A stretch of 64,000 bases of DNA from Halorussus limi (lineage in GTDB: Archaea; Halobacteriota; Halobacteria; Halobacteriales; Haladaptataceae): assembly GCF_023238205.1 (NCBI RefSeq), contig NZ_CP096660.1, positions 62,001-126,000 of the forward strand, in the 5' to 3' direction. The notes beneath the pieces are model-generated. The model ran no database searches and was not told the DNA's origin. It saw only the letters and a list, made by a program, of their open reading frames with translations. The position numbers and the translations under genes are program-made. Every line of letters starts with the position of its first letter. Within the stretch, counting starts at the first letter, position 1. Of the stretch, positions 8,046 through 16,165 are shown piece by piece.

Positions 8046-9488
8046 ATGTCGAACGAGTCGAAGACGCGCTTTTCGCGGCCTTGGTTGGTACGCGGCGTGG
8101 TGTTATTGGTCATCGTGTCGCTGCTCGCCCCCTCCGCGGTCTCCGCCCTCACGTACGAACCGAGCGATACGAACCTCCAGAAGGGGACCATCGAGTCCCC
8201 GGCGAACGGAACCACGGTCATCTCGATTCAGGGCTTCAAGTTCAAAGGGCAGGCCAACGGGAAGAAGCCCGCGCGCCTCGTCGGAGTCGGTCCCCGCGGC
8301 GACGTCCAGTGGGTTCACAACGGGAGCGACAAGGGCATCACGTGGTTCTACGACGTGGACCCGACCGACGACGGGAACCTCCTCGTCACGGGAACTCAGC
8401 ACGTCGCGGGACAGAAGGACCCGACGCTGGTCTACAAACTGAACCCCCAGACCGGCGAGAAACTCTGGACCGAGACGTTCGAGAGCGCCCACGACACCCA
8501 CGACGTGGACCTCATCAACGGCGACCAACTGCTGGTCGCCAACATGCGAAACTACAACCCCGAGAAGAAGGTCAACGAGGACCGCATCTTCATCTACGAC
8601 CGGAGCAAAGAGGAAGTCGTCTGGCAGTGGCAGTTCCGCAATCACACCGACTGGTCGAAGAAGCAGGGCGGCCAGTACGCCGCCAAGGACGGGAAGGGCG
8701 ACGACTGGACCCACGTCAACGACGTGGACAAGATAGCCGAGGGCCAGTATCTCATCTCCCCGCGGAACATGGACCAGGTGATGGTCATCAATCGCTCCAC
8801 GAAGGAGATCGACATGCGCCTCGGGAGCGACAACAACTACTCGGTGATGAACGAGCAGCACAACCCGACCTACCTCGAAAGCGAGAACGGGACGCCCACC
8901 ATCCTCGTGGCCGACAGTCACGGTGACCGCGTGGTCGAGTACGCCAAGCGCGGCGGAGACTGGAAGCGCACGTGGGAAGTCGGGTCGCGCCAGAGCTTCA
9001 ACTGGCCCCGCGACGCCGACCGCCTGCCGAACGGCAACACGCTCATCACCGACTCGAACAACCACCGAGTCATCGAAGTGAACTCGCAGGGCGAAATCGT
9101 CTGGGAGTTCTACGCGCCGTGGGCGCCCTACGACGCCGAGCGCATCACCTACGGCGACGAGGCGGGCGGCCCGACCATAGCCGACCAGAACGCCGAAGGC
9201 GACTACAAACTCACCGGGAGCGCGGGTCTTACGCCCGGCACCGGCGACAAACTGACCTTCTCGCAGTGGCTGACCGCGGCGTTCGCCGGAACACCCGTCG
9301 CCGAACCGGTCGGGTCGTTCGCCACGCAGTGGTCGAAGATCGCACCGTGGGTCCGGCCGGTCTGGATGGGTCCGTGGGACTTCGTCGGCGCAGTCGTCGC
9401 GGGACTCCTGCTGGTCGGTTGGGTCCTCGGCGAACTCGTGTACAACCGCAAGCGAATCTCCAGCGGCGTCAAGCGGCGCATCGCCTGA
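8046..9488 (+). CDS. Arylsulfotransferase (ASST)-like membrane-anchored protein
   Basis: A 480-residue protein with a hydrophobic N-terminal segment (about 15-35), a propeller-like central domain and a C-terminal transmembrane helix near 455-475 followed by a basic tail. It is therefore anchored with its bulk outside. The repeats carry W/D-rich blades such as HDTHDVDLINGDQLLVAN, DWTHVNDVDKI, NEQHNPTYLE, WPRDADRLPNGNTLI and DSNNHRVIEV. These His-containing blade turns are typical of arylsulfotransferase-family propellers. Whether it transfers sulfate is uncertain, because many archaeal members are uncharacterised. A TATA-like element at 8016-8023 supports the ATG at 8046. Confidence 0.8.
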   Translation: MSNESKTRFSRPWLVRGVVLLVIVSLLAPSAVSALTYEPSDTNLQKGTIESPANGTTVISIQGFKFKGQANGKKPARLVGVGPRGDVQWVHNGSDKGITWFYDVDPTDDGNLLVTGTQHVAGQKDPTLVYKLNPQTGEKLWTETFESAHDTHDVDLINGDQLLVANMRNYNPEKKVNEDRIFIYDRSKEEVVWQWQFRNHTDWSKKQGGQYAAKDGKGDDWTHVNDVDKIAEGQYLISPRNMDQVMVINRSTKEIDMRLGSDNNYSVMNEQHNPTYLESENGTPTILVADSHGDRVVEYAKRGGDWKRTWEVGSRQSFNWPRDADRLPNGNTLITDSNNHRVIEVNSQGEIVWEFYAPWAPYDAERITYGDEAGGPTIADQNAEGDYKLTGSAGLTPGTGDKLTFSQWLTAAFAGTPVAEPVGSFATQWSKIAPWVRPVWMGPWDFVGAVVAGLLLVGWVLGELVYNRKRISSGVKRRIA

Positions 9489-9521
9489 GAACGGTCGATT
9501 CCCGCTCGCCGGTCTCTCCTC

Positions 9522-9734
9522 TCAATCGTCGGTTTCGCGCTGGCGTTTCCACTCCTGAAGACACCCGTCGCTACAGAAGTGGTACGTCCGCACCGCCACG
9601 TCGCCGACCTCCGAGACGCTCTCCTCCTCGAACATGGGATGGGACTCGAACAGGTCGATGGTCTTCCCGCACACGATGCACCCCGCGTACTGCACGTCCC
9701 CGTCGCCGTCGTACTCGCCGTAGACTTCTGGCAT
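9522..9734 (-). CDS. Small TRASH-like zinc protein
   Basis: A 70-residue acidic protein with CIVCGKTI near residue 19 and YHFCSDGCLQEW near residue 51. The CxxC plus FCxxxC arrangement with aromatic neighbours is that of TRASH/MYM-type zinc fingers, which bind metal in small archaeal proteins and in metal-responsive regulators. No DNA-binding domain is attached. It could be a metal chaperone or a partner-binding module. It is convergent with the arylsulfotransferase-like gene and divergent from the KTSC gene, with a 98-base shared promoter region. Confidence 0.75.
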   Translation of the reverse strand: MPEVYGEYDGDGDVQYAGCIVCGKTIDLFESHPMFEEESVSEVGDVAVRTYHFCSDGCLQEWKRQRETDD

Positions 9735-9832
9735 GGCGTAGCGTAGGCGCGCGAGCGGGGTAGATGTACCGCCTGCCCGTTTCCGCGACCCGTCGGCCGG
9801 TGCATTGAACTGCTCGCCGTCGTACGCCCGGC

Positions 9833-10177
9833 ATGAAGGCCGTCACGGTCGATGGAGAACGAATCGAGTGCGACGAACTGGAGGAGGGACGCCACGGGGT
9901 CGTCCTCTCGCACGCCGACCGGGTCGTGGGCTACGTCCCCTACGAGCGACTGGCGCGCGTCACCGAGACCAGAACTCCGGTCGCGTCGAGTTCCGTCCGG
10001 TCCATCGGCTACGACGAGGACGAGAACGCGCTCGAGATCGAGTTCCAGAGCGGCGGCATCTACCGGTACGCCGACGTGGCCCACTCGACGTACGAGGAGT
10101 TCCTGAGTGCGCGCTCTCACGGGTCGTACTTCCACGAGAACCTCCGGGGGAAGTACGACTACCACCGAGTCCGGTAG
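9833..10177 (+). CDS. KTSC domain protein
   Basis: A 114-residue cytoplasmic protein with a C-terminal KTSC domain: SSSVRSIGYDEDENALEI, FQSGGIYRYADV, and YEEFLSARSHGSYFHENL. KTSC domains occur alone or fused to nucleic-acid enzymes such as lysyl-tRNA synthetase relatives, and their role is unknown. The first 45 residues form a small beta-rich domain (VDGERIECDELEEG and VVGYVPYERL) seen in haloarchaeal members. It is convergent with rtcA; the two stop codons are about 37 bases apart. Confidence 0.85.
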   Translation: MKAVTVDGERIECDELEEGRHGVVLSHADRVVGYVPYERLARVTETRTPVASSSVRSIGYDEDENALEIEFQSGGIYRYADVAHSTYEEFLSARSHGSYFHENLRGKYDYHRVR

Positions 10178-10213
10178 TCGAAACCTTCGTCGCTAACCGA
10201 GCAGGTCGGCGAG

Positions 10214-11332
10214 TCAACGCCGCTCGCCCGGCGCGGTCAGCACGGGCGGCAGGTCGCCGTCGCGGCCGTCTATCCCCACCTCGAAACCGAACTCGGTGAC
10301 GAGGTCCACGCAGGTCCGCACGTGGTCCGTCACCTCGGGAATCGCCACCTTGCCTCCGGCCAGCGCGAGAAAGACGACGAGTTGGTCGCCGGTGTGGGAA
10401 TCGACCGCGGCAGCGGTCGGTTCGGCCGACCTGACGGACGTTTTTCCTCCGGAGCGGTCTCCGTCGCTTTCCAGAAACGCGAGCGCCCGCTCGGCGGCCT
10501 TTCGGCCGACCGCTTCGGCCGACTTTCCTCGCTCGCCGAGCGCATCGAACCCCGCGGTCGTCCGCTCGTAGTCCAGCACGACCGCGAGCGCCGACCCCGG
10601 CGAAGCGGTCTCGACCGACGAGAGGGTTCGCTCGACGACGGAAATTTCGTTGGATGGCGCGTCGGCCTCGCGCAGGCGCTCGACCGCGCTCACGGCCTGT
10701 CGCTCGGCCACGTCGGCGTCGGCGAGGTCGGTCGACGCGGTCGAGAGAATCCGGACGCCGGTGAGGTCGCCGCGCTCGGTCAGGTCGAGTTCGGTCAGGT
10801 CCGACCGCGAGGCGGGCGCGAGCCACAGGGTCGCCTCGCCGCCGCCCGCGGGGTAGAACCCGGTCCGGTCGCACTCGACCGCGGCGTGGACGCCCACCTC
10901 GCGGACAAGCGGAAGCTTGACTCGCCGGTAGTGGGCCGTCGTCGGCGACCACTTCACGTCGGTCCCGCCGGTCGCGGTGACGGCCAGCGGGCGGTCGAGG
11001 CGGAGCGCGACCGGCAGGAGCGCGTCGAACAGCAGGGCGACGCTCCCCGCGGTTCCGATGTCCACGGTCACGCGGCCACCCGTCGGCGACCCCGGCCGGA
11101 ACGTCAGTTCCTCGGCGCCCAACTCCGCGCCCGACACCTCGGCGTCGCAGAGTTGCGCCGCGGCGTCGACGGCCGCGAGGTGCTGGGGCTTGAGGCCCGG
11201 CGTCGGTCGGTCGCCCCGGACGTTCGTCATCCGGAACGGCCGGTCGGCGACCGTCGAGAGCGCGAGCGCGGTCCGGACCAGTTGGCCGCCGCCCGCGCCG
11301 CCGTCGAGTTCCAGCAGGTCGTCGTCGGTCAT
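10214..11332 (-). CDS. rtcA: RNA 3'-terminal phosphate cyclase
   Basis: The 372-residue cytoplasmic enzyme converts RNA 3'-phosphates to 2',3'-cyclic phosphates using a nucleotide triphosphate. It starts with LELDGGAGGGQLVRTALALS, the family GxxGGG..R motif. It continues with VRGDRPTPGLKPQHL, TGGTDVKWSPTTAHY and RTGFYPAGGGEA, then the insert domain, and ends with HTGDQLVVFLALAGG containing the candidate catalytic His of the family. ATG 11330-11332 is chosen because the RtcA homology begins at once and the upstream frame is Arg/Ser-rich shadow. Haloarchaea use cyclic-phosphate chemistry in tRNA-intron splicing with RtcB. Divergent from the small zinc-ribbon gene. Confidence 0.93.
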   Translation of the reverse strand: MTDDDLLELDGGAGGGQLVRTALALSTVADRPFRMTNVRGDRPTPGLKPQHLAAVDAAAQLCDAEVSGAELGAEELTFRPGSPTGGRVTVDIGTAGSVALLFDALLPVALRLDRPLAVTATGGTDVKWSPTTAHYRRVKLPLVREVGVHAAVECDRTGFYPAGGGEATLWLAPASRSDLTELDLTERGDLTGVRILSTASTDLADADVAERQAVSAVERLREADAPSNEISVVERTLSSVETASPGSALAVVLDYERTTAGFDALGERGKSAEAVGRKAAERALAFLESDGDRSGGKTSVRSAEPTAAAVDSHTGDQLVVFLALAGGKVAIPEVTDHVRTCVDLVTEFGFEVGIDGRDGDLPPVLTAPGERR

Positions 11333-11426
11333 GGAACGGGGTTCGGGCGGGGTCTCGGTCAAGGCTTCGGTCGGGGCGGAGAAACGGTTACGACCGCGCC
11401 CGGCGTACCGACTGTAGGGGAGAACC

Positions 11427-11669
11427 ATGACTACCGAACGCACCCGAAGGAGACCGACTCGACGCCGCGTGAACCGCCTGCGCGAACTGGAGAGTCGGGT
11501 CGAACGGCTAGAGGACGAACTCCGGTGGCTCCGGCGAGCGCTCGAAGCGAACGACGAGCGCGCCGGCACGACCGCGGTCGGGCCGTGTCCGAACTGCGAG
11601 ACCGGCGTGCTGACCGCTCGCGGAGGCGAACTCCGGTGTTCTGCCTGCGAGTTCAGCAAGTTCCTCTGA
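11427..11669 (+). CDS. Small coiled-coil plus zinc-ribbon protein
   Basis: The 80-residue protein has a basic N-terminus (TRRRPTRRRVNRL), a short coiled coil (RELESRVERLEDELRWLRRAL) and a C-terminal zinc ribbon with CPNCETG and CSACEFSKFL. The purine-rich stretch GGGGAG six bases before the ATG at 11427 could act as a Shine-Dalgarno site. The layout suggests a small dimeric nucleic-acid- or ribosome-associated protein, but no function is known to me. It is immediately upstream of the glycerate-kinase remnant and divergent from rtcA. Confidence 0.75.
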   Translation: MTTERTRRRPTRRRVNRLRELESRVERLEDELRWLRRALEANDERAGTTAVGPCPNCETGVLTARGGELRCSACEFSKFL

Positions 11670-11705
11670 CCGAGATTTATCGGCTCGGCCACCGAACCAC
11701 CGACG

Positions 11706-11943
11706 ATGATACGAAACCGCGACGAACTGGTGCCCGGCCGACCGCCGAGCGACGAGTCGTCCGACTCGCAGTCGAGAGCGGCGGTCCGGGGAACTCGCCC
11801 TCGACTGCGTCTCGACGGACACCGACGGCCGCGACGGCGGGACCGACGCGGACGCCGCGATTCGGACCGGACAGACCGGCACGAACGTCAACGACCTCCG
11901 GGTGCTGGTCGTCGGCGACGAGGGTGAGGAATCGGCCGAATAG
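11706..11943 (+). pseudogene. Internally deleted glycerate kinase (MOFRL-type) remnant
   Basis: Three short blocks of a glycerate 2-kinase remain in the right order. A start MIRNRDEL at 11706 matches how haloarchaeal members begin. In a +1 frame further on come ELALDCV (an N-terminal helix in the family), then STDTDGRDGGTDADAA (the MOFRL DGxDGPTDAAG motif), then TGQTGTNVNDLRVLVVG, the C-terminal MOFRL signature, ending at TAG 11941-11943. An intact gene is roughly 1.3 kb; here about 240 bases remain, with a frameshift and at least two large deletions. No function is expected. Assignment is from the conserved family motifs and rates high for the C-terminus, moderate for the N-terminus. Confidence 0.7.
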
Positions 11944-11977
11944 ACATACATGTATTGTTTTACTAATGAAAAATCTC

Positions 11978-11984
11978 TTTATAA
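11978..11984 (+). promoter_or_regulatory. TATA-like element with BRE-like A-rich flank
   Basis: TTTATAA preceded by GAAAAAT. It is a strong archaeal promoter match, yet no convincing coding region follows. It sits about 28 bases before the hairpin-rich stretch described next. A perfect 10-base palindrome, ATACATGTAT, lies upstream at 11946-11955. Confidence 0.5.
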
Positions 11985-12007
11985 CCCTCCTGTGTATTTC
12001 TACCGGC

Positions 12008-12190
12008 GAGGCACGGCCGGGCGTCCTCCCCGCAGGCGCCCGGCCGCTTCGACCGGCGGCGCTCGGCCGACCGACCGCCGCGGCGGGGTCTCGGAGGCGG
12101 TCTCTCCGAGTTCTCCGTGAGATGCCGGTTCGGGACGCGAGCTACCGACCCTCCGACGAATTTGGTTCGAGGGCCGAGGCCCTCGATTTC
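12008..12190 (+). ncRNA. Candidate structured RNA (unidentified), overlapping the 3' end of hflX antisense
   Basis: Three perfect inverted repeats follow one another. 12014-12023 pairs with 12037-12046 (10 bp, extended by CCT/AGG after one bulge). 12090-12096 pairs with 12104-12110 (7 bp). 12167-12175 pairs with 12178-12186 (9 bp, inside the hflX coding end). A further GC-rich hairpin is possible at about 12055-12080. A good TATA-like element lies at 11978-11984. The stretch does not show the motifs I know for 7S RNA or RNase P RNA. The first hairpin could instead be part of the hflX terminator, since a T-run on the minus strand follows near 11969. Boundaries are guesses. Confidence 0.35.
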
Positions 12191-13452
12191 GCGCGTTCGA
12201 CGACCGGTCCCTTCGCCGCGAACTCGACTCGAACCTCGCCGCCGGCGTAGGTCACGTCCGACACCTCGGCGCGGTCGTAGAGCCAAGACACCACGCTCAT
12301 CGCGTCGTCGTCGTTCGGGAGCGCGAGTTCGACCGTCCGGCGGTCCGAGAGCGCGCCGGCGATTCGCTCGCGCAGCGCGTCGAGGTTCCGTCCCTCGCTC
12401 GCGCTGACGGGCACGGGGTCGGCCGAGAGTTCCACCGCGGACTCCGCCGCCACCTCGGCGGCGACCGCCTCGCGCTCGGCGCACTCGTCGGCCGAGAGTA
12501 GGTCTGTCTTGTTCAGGGCCACGACGACCTCGCCCTCGGCGGCCTCTAGCAGGTCGAAACTGGTTTCGAGTTTCCTCCGGAGTTCGGTCGGCGGGTCACC
12601 GGCGTCGGCGACCAGCACTACGCAGTCGGCGGTCTCGGTCTCCGAGAGCGTGCCGTGGAACGACGCCACGAGGTCGTGGGGCAGGTCGCCGACGAACCCC
12701 ACGGTGTCGGTCACGAGCGTCCGCCGCCCCTCGACGGTGGCCCGCCGCGTCGTGGTGTCGAGCGTCTTGAACAAACGGTCCTCGATTTCGGCCGTCGCGT
12801 CGAGGTCCGCGTGGTCGACCTCGCGGTCCTCGAAGTCGAGGTCGTCGGCGAGGCGGTGCAGGAGCGTCGACTTCCCGGCGTTGGTGTAGCCGGCGAGCGC
12901 GACGAACTCGAAGCCCTCCTCGCGTCGTCGCTCCCGGCGGGCCTCCGCGTCGTCGCCGAAGTCGGCGAGTTTTCGGTCCAACTCGTCGATGCGGTCCAGC
13001 ACGTCGTAGTACCGGGTGCCAGACTCGGTGAACTTGTTCATCGCCTGCTCCTGGGTGCTCTCGCGGATTCGCGGGAGGTTCCACTCCAGCGTGGCGCGCT
13101 CGACCTGCAACTCGGCGCGCTTGCTTCCGACCTGCTCCTCGAAGATGTCGAGGACGAGGCGGTGTCTGTCCACGACCGTCGTCCCGTCGGGACACAACTC
13201 CGCGAGTTCGACCGTCTGGGTCGGCGTGAGGTCGTTGTCGAACACGACCAGACTCGCGTCGGTCTCGGCGACCGTCTCGGCTAACTCCTCGGCCTTCCCA
13301 CGGCCGAACTGGAGCGACGAGTCCTCCGGACGGGTCTGGGTCACGCGAGCCACGACTTCGTGGCCCGCGGCCTCGGCGAGTGCCGCGATTTCGTCGGTGT
13401 CTGGACTGCCGTCGTCTACGCGCTTGGCGATAACTGCGTCTCGAGATTGCAT
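12142..13452 (-). CDS. hflX: GTPase HflX
   Basis: The 436-residue cytoplasmic GTPase binds the large ribosomal subunit in its family and is linked to ribosome rescue or splitting. The N-terminal HflX domain includes SSLQFGRGKAEELAE and DNDLTPTQTVELAE near residues 45-85, followed by a helical linker with EWNLPRIRES and RYYDVLDRIDEL. The G domain has G1 GYTNAGKST near 198, G3 DTVGFVGDLPHDLVASF near 258 and G4 NKTD near 320. A haloarchaeal C-terminal extension follows from about 365. Length and motifs are complete. The 342-base upstream gap carries its promoter but no recognisable gene. Confidence 0.95.
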   Translation of the reverse strand: MQSRDAVIAKRVDDGSPDTDEIAALAEAAGHEVVARVTQTRPEDSSLQFGRGKAEELAETVAETDASLVVFDNDLTPTQTVELAELCPDGTTVVDRHRLVLDIFEEQVGSKRAELQVERATLEWNLPRIRESTQEQAMNKFTESGTRYYDVLDRIDELDRKLADFGDDAEARRERRREEGFEFVALAGYTNAGKSTLLHRLADDLDFEDREVDHADLDATAEIEDRLFKTLDTTTRRATVEGRRTLVTDTVGFVGDLPHDLVASFHGTLSETETADCVVLVADAGDPPTELRRKLETSFDLLEAAEGEVVVALNKTDLLSADECAEREAVAAEVAAESAVELSADPVPVSASEGRNLDALRERIAGALSDRRTVELALPNDDDAMSVVSWLYDRAEVSDVTYAGGEVRVEFAAKGPVVERAKSRASALEPNSSEGR

Positions 13453-13794
13453 GGATGGGTTCGATGGCTGGCGATTGCTCGTCGCTACCCCGACAAATCT
13501 CGGCGAGGCCGCGTTCTCGGGCCGTCGGCCTCGAACTACCGAATCGCAGACCCGAACCGGACGACGCCCTGCGGACGAGGCGAGAAGAGAGCGCGAACGA
13601 CTACGACGACGCGGCGTGCGAGCGACTGACTGGGCCCCGACTCGCGGCCGCGGACGTTCGTCCGGTCAACGACTGTGGAAAGAGAGCTTCATTCGACCGT
13701 ACACACGGTTGCTCGCTTTTCCGCATAAAACTTCGCCCAGTGTGCCAACAGTTGCCACTAAGTCCGTTTCCACCGGCGACGGCTATTCGCCCAG
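13453..13794. other. Intergenic region, no gene seen
   Basis: About 340 bases between two minus-strand genes. Short open frames on the plus strand are Arg-rich and look like chance GC-rich frames. A TTTTATGC-like TATA on the minus strand near 13722-13730 is far from hflX (about 270 bases) and could give a long leader. Nothing else stands out. Confidence 0.4.
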
Positions 13795-14100
13795 TCACGT
13801 TCTGATGACGATTCGTCCGTAGTCCTTGACTCGAATCTCGTACTCGTTGTACGTGAACTGGACGACGGCGTCCCGACTGGTGTCGCCGGGTTTCGGCCGA
13901 AACAGTTCGTCGAGCGCGTCCGGGTCTACGGTCGCGGACCCGTAGAGCGGGTCGAAGTCGGTCACGTCCCTGCCGGTCAGTTCCATCAGCGCGAGCGCCA
14001 CCGCGACGCTCGGAGGTTCCGACGGGTAGTCGTAGGTCGTCCGGTAGGTTCCGGTCTCCAAGTCGAAGTCGATAATTTCGCGCTTTCGTTCGAAGCTCAT
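13795..14100 (-). CDS. HalOD1 output domain protein
   Basis: A 101-residue acidic cytoplasmic protein. It matches the haloarchaeal HalOD1 pattern: EPPSVAVALALMELTGRDVTDFDPLY, DPDALDELF, and a final beta strand YNEYEIRVKDYG. HalOD1 units occur alone or on response regulators and histidine kinases and are thought to be signal-output modules of unknown mechanism. A minus-strand TATA-like CATTACG near 14121-14127 is spaced for a leaderless transcript. A second HalOD1 protein is at 62528-62833. Confidence 0.82.
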   Translation of the reverse strand: MSFERKREIIDFDLETGTYRTTYDYPSEPPSVAVALALMELTGRDVTDFDPLYGSATVDPDALDELFRPKPGDTSRDAVVQFTYNEYEIRVKDYGRIVIRT

Positions 14101-14434
14101 CCTCGTCCTCTAGTAACTCGTAATGCGGAGTACCGCCTTCAACCGGGGTGTTGCTTCCGACGCTCCCGGGGTGAAACGAGGTGTTGAGAAATTGTCAGTC
14201 GGGGTTTCGATTCCAAACGTTGCGTTACGCTTCGGGAGGGTCCGAGCGCCCCCGACCGGTTCGCACCGCTCGGAGGTCAGAACGCCGATTCGGTAGTGTC
14301 GCTTTTCCCAATTTCCGCCTGTCGTTACCGTATCGTAACCACTCCGTGAGTCAAAGACACCGCGAAACGGTCCGTCGTTCGGCGAGTCGAACCGGCAGTG
14401 GAAGCTATGGGGCGCGAACTCGTAACTGGGTTCC
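14101..14434. other. Intergenic divergent-promoter region
   Basis: The 334 bases between the HalOD1 gene and the acetolactate-synthase-like gene hold promoters for both. AGCTATGG near 14404-14410 is positioned as a TATA-like element for the plus-strand gene. I see no small gene or repeat. Confidence 0.4.
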
Positions 14435-16021
14435 ATGAACACAGCAGAGGTTCTCGTGGCCGGACTCGAACGCGAGGGCGTCGAGTACGTCTTCGGACTT
14501 CCGGGCGAGGAGAACGAGGCGACCATGTTCGCGCTCCGGGACTCAGACATCACCTTCGTCCCGGTGCGCCACGAGCAGGGCGCGGCCTTCATGGCCGACG
14601 TGTACGGCCGACTGACCGGCGACGCGGGCGTCTGCCTCTCGACGCTCGGACCGGGCGCGACCAACCTCCTGACCGGCGTCGCCGACGCGAACCTCGACAA
14701 GGCCCCGTTGGTCGCCATCACCGGGCAGGGCAGTCTCGAGAGTCTCCACGTCGAGAGCCACCAGAAACTCGACGTGGTGGACATGTTCGCCCCGGTGACG
14801 AAGTGGAACGCCCAGATTTCGGACCCCGGCATCGTCCACGAGTCGGTCCGGAAGGCGTTCAAGACCGCCGAGTACGAGAAACCCGGCGCGACCCACCTCG
14901 AACTCCCCGAGGACGTGGCCTACGAGGACTGCGAGGTCGAACCGATGGAGAGCAGGGGCCGGGTCCGCAGGCCCGAACCCGACGTGCCGTCGCTGGACCG
15001 CGTGCGGGACCTCCTCGGCGATGCCGACCGACCCATCGTCATCGCGGGCAACGGCGCGGTCAGAACCGACGCCAGCGAGGACCTCCGAGCGTTCGTGGGC
15101 AAATACGACCTCCCGGTGGCCGCGACCTACATGGGCAAGGGCGCGGTGTCGGACGCCGACGACCACTCGCTTCTCACGCTCGACTCGGGCGACCACGAGG
15201 AGGCGTCTGACGCCATCAAGTCGGCCGACCTCGTGATAACCGTCGGCTACGACATCGCCGAACACGACCCCGCCGACTGGAACCCGGACGCAGACACCAC
15301 CATCGTCCACGTGGACAGCGAACCCGCGGAGGTGTACGAACACTACAACCCGGACGTGGAGGTGGTCTCCGACATCGCGGCGGCGGTCCGAGAACTCGAC
15401 GCCTGCTGCGAGGAAATCGACGCCGACTTCGAGACCGACTGGTACGACGACCTGCGCGAGCATATCCTCGACGACGTGAGTCACGACCACGAGTCCGGCG
15501 ACCCGTTCACCGTCGAGCGAGTGCTGCCGGTCCTCCGCGAGGCGATGGCCGACGACGACGTACTCATCTCGGACGTGGGGAGCCACAAGATGGCCATCGC
15601 CCAGAACTACCCGACGTACGAACCGAACACCTGCATCGTCTCGAACGGTCTCGCCTCGATGGGCATCTCGGTGCCCGGCGGCCTCGCGGCCGACCTCGCG
15701 GTGGACTCGAACGTCGTCGCCGCGACGGGCGACGGCGGATTCATGATGAACGCCGCCGAAATCGAGACGGCGACCAGAGTCGGGTGCGGGTACACGATTC
15801 TGCTGTTCCGGGACGACGAGTATCGACTGATTACCGAAGAGCAGGTCGAACACCGCGGGGAACACTTCGGCACCGAACTCTCGAACCCCGACTTCCAGAC
15901 GTTCGCCGAGAGCTTCGGCATCGAGGCGTATCGCCCCGGGGACTGGGACGAACTCGCGGAGGCGCTCGACGAGGCCGTCCCGAGCGACGAGGTGTCGCTG
16001 GTCGAAGTCGTGCTGGAGTAG
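14435..16021 (+). CDS. Acetolactate synthase large-subunit-like ThDP enzyme
   Basis: A 528-residue thiamine-diphosphate enzyme. The PYR domain carries the catalytic Glu in VRHEQGAAFMADVYGRLTG. The TLGPGATNLLTGVADA block follows, then a central domain (RPIVIAGNGAVR). The PP domain contains GDGGFMMNAAEIETATR with the Mg2+ site and LLFRDDEYRLI. The overall order matches acetolactate synthases, including catabolic AlsS-like ones, which join two pyruvates. No FAD- or regulatory-subunit gene is adjacent, and the rest of branched-chain biosynthesis is absent from the window. It may serve a catabolic or specialised carboligation or decarboxylation role. Substrate assignment is moderate; enzyme superfamily is certain. 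Confidence 0.85.
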   Translation: MNTAEVLVAGLEREGVEYVFGLPGEENEATMFALRDSDITFVPVRHEQGAAFMADVYGRLTGDAGVCLSTLGPGATNLLTGVADANLDKAPLVAITGQGSLESLHVESHQKLDVVDMFAPVTKWNAQISDPGIVHESVRKAFKTAEYEKPGATHLELPEDVAYEDCEVEPMESRGRVRRPEPDVPSLDRVRDLLGDADRPIVIAGNGAVRTDASEDLRAFVGKYDLPVAATYMGKGAVSDADDHSLLTLDSGDHEEASDAIKSADLVITVGYDIAEHDPADWNPDADTTIVHVDSEPAEVYEHYNPDVEVVSDIAAAVRELDACCEEIDADFETDWYDDLREHILDDVSHDHESGDPFTVERVLPVLREAMADDDVLISDVGSHKMAIAQNYPTYEPNTCIVSNGLASMGISVPGGLAADLAVDSNVVAATGDGGFMMNAAEIETATRVGCGYTILLFRDDEYRLITEEQVEHRGEHFGTELSNPDFQTFAESFGIEAYRPGDWDELAEALDEAVPSDEVSLVEVVLE

Positions 16022-16165
16022 GGGCGGCCGAGCGACGACCGAGCGGTGACTAGTGACGACCGACGCCACAGCGGTGACCGGCGACGACCGAGAGGCCGAG
16101 TAGCGCGTGGCCGATTCGAGTCCGAGACAACGGACTCATTACGGAGCGTACGCCACTATTATGCC

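Noticed and set aside
11966..12250. Open frame starting MKNLFITLLCIS with 95 codons
   Set aside because: The good TATA-like element lies inside it, the translation becomes Arg/Pro/Ala-rich and basic, unlike haloarchaeal proteins, and it runs antisense into the conserved end of hflX.
13455..13805. Short plus-strand frames of 89-116 codons in the hflX upstream gap
   Set aside because: Arg/Thr-rich composition, no promoter at the right distance, no resemblance to any family.
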